Of a stretch of DNA of 17,115 nt, positions 7,139-13,521 are shown in pieces. Below the pieces are notes generated by a model. The model made no database searches. It had not been told where the DNA came from and saw only the letters and a list, made by a program, of their open reading frames with translations. Positions within the stretch are counted from its first letter, which is position 1. Every line of letters begins with the position of its first letter. A program made the position numbers and the translations under genes. The stretch comes from a bacterium (GTDB lineage: Bacteria > Planctomycetota > Planctomycetia > Pirellulales > Pirellulaceae). The stretch is from the NCBI GenBank assembly GCA_030432015.1, contig JAUIHJ010000066.1, forward strand, positions 1 to 17,115. The letters are read 5' to 3'.

Positions 7139-8656
7139 TTATTGAAACTGTATCGCGAAAAGATCGCACTCCTGGAGCACAAACCTCAGACGCACAATCT
7201 GGCCGGCGAGACGGGCGAGCGTCGGGTCATTGCGCCATGTGATCGGGCAGTCGATTTTATCTCCGTAGGTCGGCACGCAATCGTCAAGCGTAAAGTTCGG
7301 GATTGGCGTACCATCTGCCGATTGTATCTCAACCTGCAGGCTGCCAGCCGCGCTTGTGCTGACGTTGACATGCATTGTCGCACCGGAAAACAGGATCGGC
7401 CGGGTCCACAATTCACCAGGCTCGGCTCCGGCGTGAACGGAAACGAATCCGTCGGTCCGGAGCACGAAACGATCACCGCTGCGATGATAAATCGACATCT
7501 CCGTGGGCGAGGTCGGGACGACGTTCAAGGCGACATAATTCGCCCGGTTCTTCCAGCGAGACGGCTGCAGGCCCGGTCGCATGAAGGCTTCGGTGAACGT
7601 GCGATCGTAGCGATCGCTTCCCGCACGTGACGTCATCAGCAGGATGTCGGTCGCATTGTCGTCTTTGAGGTCGTATTCAGGGGCGTCGCCGCGACCCGGG
7701 ACGTACCGCGTCGGTAGGGCGATGTAGATGTGCGGCGCGCGAAAGTAGGGATGCGTTTGGTTGGTGTAGAGATGCTCGCCAGGCAGATTCGGCCGCATGG
7801 CGACGGGCCGGCTCCAGGATTTAAAGTCCGCGGAAGTGGTTCGGCTGACGCTGCGCAGCCGCTCGGGATCCGTCCACGTCCGGAAGTAGCAGACATATTG
7901 CTGTTCGGCTTCCGACCAGAAGGATACGTTTTGCGAATCAAACGCGTGGCGCCATACAGGCTGGTACGGAATCACTTCGTCCCCCTTGGTCCAGCGAATT
8001 CCGTCGGCGGAGAAAAATGCGAACAGTCCCATTCCCGGCTCCGACGTGCCTCGTTTGTCACCCGGACCGGGATAACCACATAGTGCTTTGTAACGTTGGC
8101 TGCGAGGTACATTCGGACGCGTGTCGAGAAAGGGCGAGAAGTTCGTCAGCAGCGGCGGCTGGTTTGCCAAGATGACGTTGTTCTGGCGCGATCCGCCAAT
8201 TTCCGTTAGGCCCAGTTGCGGAAACACCCACTCGTGACCGTCACGGCTTTCCCCGTATTCGACGGTTTCACCCGCATGGCCGGTATGAATGGGGCCGGCG
8301 AAATCAGGGTCGGTGCCGCGCCAATAGGCACGATACAGAGGTCCCTGTCGATCTTCGTCCTTGATGACCGTGATGTAGTGCTTTTCGGGTAATGGCGACC
8401 GTGGCCGTGGCGCCCGCACAGGGTGATGCAGACGAAGTGCAACGCCGTCGAGACGGTCAATCAGGTGCCGATCAACGAACAGTTCGCGGTCCGACCCAAT
8501 GTCAAGCGGCCGATCGGCGGCGGCAAGTGATCCGGTACAAAGCGTGACAGCACACACGGCGACCATAACCTCTGGAATCAGGCGCGACGACAACGCCGCC
8601 AGCAACACGCCGAATTTGAGCCACACGTCACGGCGTGTTTTCATCGGGTCAATCAT
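7139..8656 (-). CDS. Secreted beta-propeller protein, GH32/43/sialidase-like planctomycete family
   Basis: A 505-residue exported protein whose family I recognise but which has no proven function. After a long signal region (hydrophobic from about 14 to 47, likely cut after LAAA) comes the family hallmark DIGSDRELFVDRHLIDRLDG. Further blocks are LYRAYWRG, VEYGESRDGHEWVFPQLGL, NFSPFLDTRP, FFSADGIRWTKG and AFDSQNVSFWSE, repeating the S-x-D-G-x-x-W turn typical of five-bladed propellers related to GH32/43 and sialidases. The last ~100 residues form a beta-rich module (FSGATMHVNVSTSAAGSLQVEI). It probably binds or cleaves sugars outside the cytoplasm, fitting the sulfatases nearby. The start could be ATG 8656 or ATG 8644; neither has a good ribosome site. 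It lies 69 bases after ferrochelatase on the same strand. Confidence 0.82.
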   Translation of the reverse strand: MIDPMKTRRDVWLKFGVLLAALSSRLIPEVMVAVCAVTLCTGSLAAADRPLDIGSDRELFVDRHLIDRLDGVALRLHHPVRAPRPRSPLPEKHYITVIKDEDRQGPLYRAYWRGTDPDFAGPIHTGHAGETVEYGESRDGHEWVFPQLGLTEIGGSRQNNVILANQPPLLTNFSPFLDTRPNVPRSQRYKALCGYPGPGDKRGTSEPGMGLFAFFSADGIRWTKGDEVIPYQPVWRHAFDSQNVSFWSEAEQQYVCYFRTWTDPERLRSVSRTTSADFKSWSRPVAMRPNLPGEHLYTNQTHPYFRAPHIYIALPTRYVPGRGDAPEYDLKDDNATDILLMTSRAGSDRYDRTFTEAFMRPGLQPSRWKNRANYVALNVVPTSPTEMSIYHRSGDRFVLRTDGFVSVHAGAEPGELWTRPILFSGATMHVNVSTSAAGSLQVEIQSADGTPIPNFTLDDCVPTYGDKIDCPITWRNDPTLARLAGQIVRLRFVLQECDLFAIQFQ

Positions 8657-8725
8657 CCCGTTCTCAGTTGCGAGTGAATTCGATGTGATGGAAGAATTTC
8701 TGTTTCGCGAAGCCTTGTCAGCGAC

Positions 8726-9760
8726 TCATACGGGGCGCGTTGCGGCTGGCCGCCCTGACGGGCAACAGTCCTCAGGGCACACATCGTGGCTGGGGCCAAG
8801 TCCGCCGAGGCAATGTTTTTCGGTGCCCTTAATGCGTTCCTCGATCAGATGCCGAATCATGGTGATAAATTCGGGATGCGTTCCAACGGTCGCGGCCCGG
8901 ATCATATTCAGTCCCACCTCCTGGCACACGGCGGCGGCTTCGGTATCAAGATCGTAAAGAACTTCCAGGTGATCGGAAATAAATCCAATGGGCGAAACCA
9001 CCACATCGGTCACGTCCTGGCCGCCGGCCAACTCCCGCAGGTAATCGCTCACATCGGGTTCCAGCCACGGTTGCGTCGGAGGACCGCTGCGGCTTTGGAA
9101 GACCAGCTTCCACGGTAATTCGGGAAAGGCTTCCGCAACCAGGCGACAGGACTCACGCAATTGGGCTTCATATGCGCACCCGTTGGCCATTCCGGCCGGG
9201 ATGCTGTGAGCGGTAAAGACGATCTGCGTTGTTGTTCGCCGACTGGCAGGGATTGCTTCGAGCGCAGACTGCACCCGTGCTCGCATTGGGCCGATATAGC
9301 CGGGATGGTTAAAGAACACCCGCAGCTTGTCCACGACCGGGGCGCCATCACCGACCTCCGCCTGAGCCCGGGCAACATCCTCGCGGTACTGTCGGCAGCC
9401 GGAGTAAGAACTGAACGCCGACGTCATGAATGCCAAGGCGTGGCGCACGCCGTCGTCTCGCATTTGGGCCAACGTATCGGCCAGCATGGGATGCCAATTG
9501 CGGTTGCCCCAGTAGACCGGCAGGTGCGGGCCGTGCTCACCGAGTTCGGCGGTCAGGGCCGAGATCAGCAAACGGCATTGCTCGTTGATCGGACTGACGC
9601 CACCAAATTGCTTGTAGTGTTCGGCAACCTCCAGCATCCTGGCCTGCGGTACATTCTTGCCACGGAGCACGTTTTCCAGGAAGGGCATGACATCGTCGGG
9701 CTGTTCCGGGCCACCAAAGGACACAATGAGGATGGCATCGTAGGGCTCGTTTGGGTTCAT
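8726..9760 (-). CDS. hemH: Ferrochelatase (heme biosynthesis) with extra cysteines
   Basis: A 344-residue ferrochelatase that inserts ferrous iron into a porphyrin at the end of heme synthesis, in the cytoplasm or at the membrane. It opens with AILIVSFGGPEQPDDVMPFL, then GGVSPINEQ, MTSAFSSYSGCRQYRED, FTAHSIP with catalytic His185, WLEPDVSDYL, and SDHLEVLYDLD with catalytic Glu266. Cys122 sits where [2Fe-2S] ferrochelatases of actinobacteria have their first ligand. The tail has Cys317, Cys328, Cys332 and Cys333 (DVCPEDCCP), so a cluster is plausible but unproven. Whether it uses protoporphyrin or coproporphyrin (CpfC pathway) cannot be decided here. The start at 9760 matches the family N-terminus; AGGA sits very close before it. 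It is transcribed divergently from the HMA lipoprotein. Confidence 0.95.
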   Translation of the reverse strand: MNPNEPYDAILIVSFGGPEQPDDVMPFLENVLRGKNVPQARMLEVAEHYKQFGGVSPINEQCRLLISALTAELGEHGPHLPVYWGNRNWHPMLADTLAQMRDDGVRHALAFMTSAFSSYSGCRQYREDVARAQAEVGDGAPVVDKLRVFFNHPGYIGPMRARVQSALEAIPASRRTTTQIVFTAHSIPAGMANGCAYEAQLRESCRLVAEAFPELPWKLVFQSRSGPPTQPWLEPDVSDYLRELAGGQDVTDVVVSPIGFISDHLEVLYDLDTEAAAVCQEVGLNMIRAATVGTHPEFITMIRHLIEERIKGTEKHCLGGLGPSHDVCPEDCCPSGRPAATRPV

Positions 9761-10018
9761 GGTCCTGATTCGACTTTCCGTGCGGGATCGGAGACGGTGT
9801 GGGAGAGATGTTGTGTCGAAGAACCCGTAGTTTAGGCGACACTTAGGTATTTGTAAGCTGCCCGTTGGTTGGGTGCGAAAGGCCATACAAGCATGTCGAA
9901 CCGTCCGCCGCGTCCCACCTTGCCGAGTGACACGAACTGCTTTTTTCACTCGAATTGGGGTTGGCACATGACTAGAATACGTGGCGTAGCAGGAGATTCC
10001 GGCCCCGCCGTTGAGAAC

Positions 10019-10027
10019 TGTTACAAT
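10019..10027 (+). promoter_or_regulatory. Candidate extended -10 promoter for the HMA lipoprotein
   Basis: TGTTACAAT matches the extended -10 form (TG, one base, then TACAAT, 5 of 6 to TATAAT). There is no good -35 box 17 bases upstream, as is common for extended -10 promoters. The predicted start near 10034 would leave a leader of about 30 bases before the ATG at 10063. Confidence 0.4.
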
Positions 10028-10050
10028 TGAGCGGTACGTACTTTTTTCCT

Positions 10051-10056
10051 AGGAGG
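10051..10056 (+). promoter_or_regulatory. Strong Shine-Dalgarno (AGGAGG) fixing the HMA lipoprotein start
   Basis: A perfect AGGAGG lies 6 bases before ATG 10063. The frame is open further up, to a TTG at 10027, but this site and the lipoprotein signal that follows show that ATG 10063 is the start. Only one other gene in the window (2968) has an equally good site. Confidence 0.8.
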
Positions 10057-10062
10057 ACAGAC

Positions 10063-10410
10063 ATGAAGCGAATTGCTCCCGTGTTGCTGGCGTCGGGGTT
10101 TGCGTTGACCCTGGCTGGCTGCACACCCACGACCGTTTCGGAGACGACGGGCCCGACATCGAACACAAGCCAAGCCGCGTCATCCGAATTTACCCTGGTC
10201 TCGCTGAAAGTCCCGAACATGGTCTGAGGTGGCTGCGCCGCCTCGGTTCGAGGCGATTTGGCGAAGATTGAAGGCGTTACCGACATCGAGACGGATATTT
10301 CTGATCGTCTCTGTAGCTTCAAAGTCACCGATCCGACGGTCGACTACAGCTCGAAATTGGCGGAGTTTGCCAAGACGAACGAGCATCTTGCCGGCTACGA
10401 AATTCAATAG
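10063..10410 (+). CDS. HMA-domain lipoprotein, probable selenoprotein (in-frame UGA = Sec55)
   Basis: A 115-residue protein if UGA at 10225-10227 is read through. Residues 1-20 are a lipoprotein signal with lipobox LAG-Cys20, so it should be anchored outside the inner membrane. After a Ser/Thr-rich linker, residues 43-113 look like a heavy-metal-associated domain: strand TLVSLKVPNM, site M-V-U55-G-G-C58, helix AASVRGDLAKIEGV, strand DIETDISDRLCSFKV. HMA domains bind soft metals through MxCxxC; here UGA replaces the first Cys codon. The frame after UGA stays open for 60 codons with domain-like sequence to TAG at 10408-10410, and a SECIS-like hairpin follows the UGA. If UGA were a true stop, the product would be a 54-residue lipoprotein lacking the domain. 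A nonsense mutation or sequencing error (TGC/TGT to TGA) is the alternative. Redox or metal handling is inferred. Confidence 0.78.
10228..10255 (+). promoter_or_regulatory. Bacterial SECIS-like hairpin after the in-frame UGA
   Basis: Just 3' of UGA 10225-10227, CGCCTCG (10239-10245) pairs perfectly over 7 bp with CGAGGCG (10249-10255), leaving a GTT loop. The loop starts 18 bases after the UGA and its first base is G. This fits the known bacterial SECIS pattern: a stem-loop within the coding region, loop about 16-37 bases downstream, and G among the first loop bases. SelB recognition is inferred; no selenocysteine machinery gene lies in the window. Confidence 0.65.
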
Positions 10411-10447
10411 TTAGGACCAGCGCCATGCTGCGCTGACGTCACCCATC

Positions 10448-10480
10448 AGCCCGCCGGCGTCGCAACCGGCGGGCTGTTTG
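10448..10480. terminator. Strong hairpin terminator between convergent genes
   Basis: AGCCCGCCGG (10448-10457) and CCGGCGGGCT (10466-10475) form a perfect 10-bp stem with an 8-base loop, followed on the plus strand by GTTTG. It is 38 bases after the lipoprotein TAG and 73 bases beyond the kinase stop on the other strand, so it may serve both. The T-run is short, but the stem is the strongest in the window. Confidence 0.75.
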
Positions 10481-10552
10481 CTGCGCGCGAGGCAAGCTTT
10501 CCCAGCCGGCGCGCTGTGCAGTGGCACAGAATCGAACCGGTGGCCGGTGGTA

Positions 10553-12757
10553 TTACCGATCAACGTCAGCACCGACCGGGCGGACGCGAATTCGATGAAA
10601 CGTCGTCGCACTGTCATAGGCACCTACGCCCAGGGACTCCCCGCTGGGTAGCCGCCACATGTCGAGCACACTTAGGTTCGATCCGTCTCCGTCGTAGGTC
10701 GCCAATTGCTGGCCGTTGAGATAAGCCGAAACGTGGCCGCGGCGTACCTGGATCAACGCTGTATAGGATTCGCCGTTGCGTATCGCCGGACCGGTTTGAC
10801 CCGCCGCCCGCTGCTCAATGGTCTGTCCGTCGATGTTCTGGATACCCGCCAGGTGCTGGCCCCAGGCGTCGATTTCGAATGTGGCTTGCCCATTGCCCGC
10901 GACAAAAAAGACCGCAATCGAATGCTCGCCGGTTTCCCGCGTGAAGCAGACCTCCAGGTCGTATTCGTCTGGGGCTTCGTAGGGCAGGGCCAGGCGTGCG
11001 TTGGCATTGGCGTCGACCGAGAGGTCCTCGCCGTTGACAATCCACCGGCCTGACACGGGATGGTTCTCAGCATCGATCCGCGCCAGCAGATCAATCCATT
11101 GGCCGGAACGTGTGTTCGCGTTGGCCGGCGACTGACTGTCGCGCGGGGTTGCTGCGGGGCCCGGCGGGAGGCCGCTGGCAAGTGGGCGGGGGCTGCCGTC
11201 ATGCTCAATCGTTTCGTTCTCCATATCGGGACCGAACCGGCTGAGGGCATCGCGCACGGCCGGCAGCAGCAGGACACCAATTGCGACCAGCAGCACTCCG
11301 ATTGCCAGAGCGACGGGCAGCGACCGTGGCGAGCGCAACCAGCGCAACAGCGCGGGCTTAGCGCGGCGGCGCGGCCGGGGAGACGCCAAGCGGGCGGCAG
11401 GGCGCGCCGGTCCAGTTTCCAAGGGCAGGTCGAACAGATCCGGCAAGGGCAACGGCGGCGGGGGAGGCGAGGCGGCACGGTCAACCAGCGGTGGACGACC
11501 CGGGTCGGCGGGCGGTCCGTCGCCCGTCTGTCCTGGCGGTCCGGGGGCGGCCATGTTCGCGTTGGCAGGCTCGACTACGAGGTTGGCATTGCGCCCTTGG
11601 CCAACTCCGCCGACTTTGCCTGCGCCCGGGCCTTTGTCGTCACTGGCGAGGTTGGCTTTCCCAAAGGGCCGGAGTGCATCAATGACCTCTGCGGGGGTTT
11701 GGTATCGATTCGTTCGATCCTTGGCCATCATCCGATCGACGATGTGGATGACCTCGGCCGGGAGGTCAGGCCGGGACTCGAGCAACGGCGGTGGTGGCTC
11801 GTTCATATGGGCGAGCACCTTGTCGACCAGAGTCCCATTTGGGTACGGAACGCGGCCTGCCAACAGGAAGTACAGCGTGCATCCCAGGCTGTAGAGGTCA
11901 GCTCGAATATCAACGTGCCGCGAGTCTTCCACCTGCTCCGGCGCGATATAGTCCGCCGTTCCGAGTGCTACGCCGGCGCGGGTTAGACGCGCGACCTCGA
12001 TTTCATTGGCCAGGCGAGCGAGTCCAAAATCGAGAATCTTGATGGTACCCTTGGGGGTTCGCATCAGGTTCTGGGGCTTGATGTCCCGGTGCACCATGTT
12101 GTGTTGCGCGGCGTGTTGCAGACCTTGAGCCGCTTGTAGAGCAAAATTACATGCGTGCAGTACCGACAGAGGCCCGCGCTGCCGCACCAGATCCGCCAAA
12201 CTAATTCCTTCGACAAATTCCATGACCAGGAAGTGCAAGTCGCCGGCTTGCTCGGCGTCGTACGCAGTCACAATATTGCGATGTGCGAGCTTGGCAGCGG
12301 CCCGAACTTCCAGATGGAATCGCTCGACCGCCACCCGGTTATTGACGAGCCGACGATTGATCACCTTCAACGCGACCGGTCGTTGCATGAGGCGATGCTC
12401 CGCTTCATAAACGACACCCATGCCGCCGGCTCCGAGCTGTCTGACAATGCGATAGCGCGGATGGTCGACCAGCTCCGCCGGCAGAATCGGCGATGTGGTC
12501 GACGCCGATGACGACGGCAGCTCGTTGTTGGTGTCGGAGGCGATGCCGGAATTGGTCTCTTCCGGCCAGGCAGATGTGTCAGATGGCCGCATCCGCTCGA
12601 CGAGCGTCTCGTGAGGCAGCGTCCGCAGGGTTTCGCAGCAGGTGTCGCAGTCGGCGACGTGCGATTCAATCTTCGCCTGGTTCGCGACGCTCAGCTTCCC
12701 GCCGACGAATGCCCTCAGTTCGTCTTGACTCGGATGTACGGCCTTTGCGTCGCCCAT
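10553..12757 (-). CDS. Membrane Ser/Thr protein kinase with N-terminal zinc-finger and C-terminal sensor-like domain
   Basis: A 734-residue receptor-type kinase. Residues 8-45 carry a zf-HC2-like motif (His33, Cys37, Cys40, Cys41 in ESHVADCDTCC), the Zn site typical of anti-sigma factors. A full Hanks kinase spans about 102-365: GAGGMG loop 109-114, ATP-binding Lys131 in VALKV, HRDIKPQN with Asp225, DFG 243-245, APE 272-274. All catalytic residues are present. A Pro/Gly/Ala-rich linker leads to one membrane helix at about 481-499, then an outer beta-rich domain (about 552-726) resembling LamG/DUF1080-type lectin folds. I chose ATG 12757 because the Zn motif follows directly; upstream reading needs a TTG. 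It follows the ECF sigma gene by 135 bases on the same strand, a pairing known for planctomycete ECF-STK groups. Confidence 0.92.
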   Translation of the reverse strand: MGDAKAVHPSQDELRAFVGGKLSVANQAKIESHVADCDTCCETLRTLPHETLVERMRPSDTSAWPEETNSGIASDTNNELPSSSASTTSPILPAELVDHPRYRIVRQLGAGGMGVVYEAEHRLMQRPVALKVINRRLVNNRVAVERFHLEVRAAAKLAHRNIVTAYDAEQAGDLHFLVMEFVEGISLADLVRQRGPLSVLHACNFALQAAQGLQHAAQHNMVHRDIKPQNLMRTPKGTIKILDFGLARLANEIEVARLTRAGVALGTADYIAPEQVEDSRHVDIRADLYSLGCTLYFLLAGRVPYPNGTLVDKVLAHMNEPPPPLLESRPDLPAEVIHIVDRMMAKDRTNRYQTPAEVIDALRPFGKANLASDDKGPGAGKVGGVGQGRNANLVVEPANANMAAPGPPGQTGDGPPADPGRPPLVDRAASPPPPPLPLPDLFDLPLETGPARPAARLASPRPRRRAKPALLRWLRSPRSLPVALAIGVLLVAIGVLLLPAVRDALSRFGPDMENETIEHDGSPRPLASGLPPGPAATPRDSQSPANANTRSGQWIDLLARIDAENHPVSGRWIVNGEDLSVDANANARLALPYEAPDEYDLEVCFTRETGEHSIAVFFVAGNGQATFEIDAWGQHLAGIQNIDGQTIEQRAAGQTGPAIRNGESYTALIQVRRGHVSAYLNGQQLATYDGDGSNLSVLDMWRLPSGESLGVGAYDSATTFHRIRVRPVGADVDR

Positions 12758-12892
12758 GACAACGATCTCATGCTGGGTCCTGAATTCGGCCGCTTGGTAC
12801 CCGGTTTCCGGTGCCCCGCGCTGTTCGCCCACCAATGGTGTTGCCGGCCGATGAAAGCTAGATGTCCAGAAATCGACTAACCTTTCAGTAAT

Positions 12893-13474
12893 TCATCCAA
12901 TGAGTCCTCGGCCTCGCTCACGCAAGGCAGCCATGACGCGGGATTTGGCAATAAACACGGCATTTGTCGTCATTTCTAATTCTCGCCCCACTTGGTCCGC
13001 GGTGCAGCCATCGATGGCGAATCGTTGGAACGCGCGCCATGTCTTGTCCGAGAAATCGACACGGATCTGCTTGAGCAGGTACTGCGTAACGTGTTGGTCG
13101 TGTTCGCGGTCCCATTCTTTGCTCAGACCGCTGTCCGGGTCGGCCAGTTCATTGACGACGCCTCCGAAGTCGGTCCCGCCGATGGCGGCCGGCTGGCGGT
13201 TCTTCTTTCTCCAATGATCGCGGAGGCAGTTGGCGGTGATGGTTCGCAGCCAACCCCGAAAGGCGCCGGTTCTCGGCTCACGCTTGAATTCCGGGAATCG
13301 ACGCACGACGACCGCCAGCACATCTTGTACAACATCGTCCACGTCGCTTGTCGCCGCGCCATGCCGCTTCAGCCACCGCTGTATGAGTGGTGAATAAAGG
13401 TCGACGAGTTGAGTCCAGGCGACCTCGTCGGAAGCATGTTGGAGCGATTGGAGGAAGCTGGTCGAAGTATCCAT
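12893..13474 (-). CDS. ECF-type sigma factor paired with the Ser/Thr kinase
   Basis: A 193-residue group 4 sigma factor. Region 2 covers about 20-90: WTQLVDLYSPLIQRWLKRHG, SDVDDVVQDVLAVVVRRFPEF, and GAFRGWLRTITANCLRDHWR. Region 4 covers about 130-190: FSDKTWRAFQRFAIDG, then the helix-turn-helix ADQVGRELEMTTNAVFIAKSRV. The WRAFQRFAIDG form of region 4.1 is typical of planctomycete ECF factors linked to kinases. It is quite unlike the sigma factor at 61-687. ATG 13474 has AGGA a few bases before it. It lies 47 bases after sulfatase 3 and 135 before the kinase, so the three may share a transcript. The kinase and its fused zinc finger are the likely regulators; no free anti-sigma gene is present. 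Confidence 0.92.
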   Translation of the reverse strand: MDTSTSFLQSLQHASDEVAWTQLVDLYSPLIQRWLKRHGAATSDVDDVVQDVLAVVVRRFPEFKREPRTGAFRGWLRTITANCLRDHWRKKNRQPAAIGGTDFGGVVNELADPDSGLSKEWDREHDQHVTQYLLKQIRVDFSDKTWRAFQRFAIDGCTADQVGRELEMTTNAVFIAKSRVMAALRERGRGLIG

Positions 13475-13521
13475 GTTCCTGGCCTCTTGTCATACGGCTG
13501 CACACTGCGGCCGCGTACGAT

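Larger units (their letters stand above)
9761..10062. other. Divergent promoter region between ferrochelatase and HMA lipoprotein
   Basis: This 302-base gap holds no convincing gene. On the plus strand it contains an extended -10 element and a strong ribosome site for the lipoprotein, described separately. On the minus strand I see no strong promoter for ferrochelatase. No Fur-like palindrome was recognised by eye. Confidence 0.55.

Noticed and set aside
10027..10414. Reading the HMA locus as a 54-residue gene plus a separate short ORF in another frame (10229-10414), i.e. a frameshift
   Set aside because: The other frame has no HMA features. The original frame continues sensibly across the UGA to TAG at 10408, so a stop readthrough explains the data without a frameshift.
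10990..11600. Recurrent NAN/ANAN residues in the kinase linker and outer domain (GCGTTGGC-like words in the DNA)
   Set aside because: Only a few irregularly spaced occurrences; low-complexity linker composition explains it better than a real repeat.
11060..11986. Long plus-strand open frame (308 codons) opposite the kinase; likewise 9161-9835 opposite ferrochelatase and 13387-14175 opposite sulfatase 3
   Set aside because: All are antisense to well-supported genes and Arg/Gly/His-rich, without domain or ribosome site.
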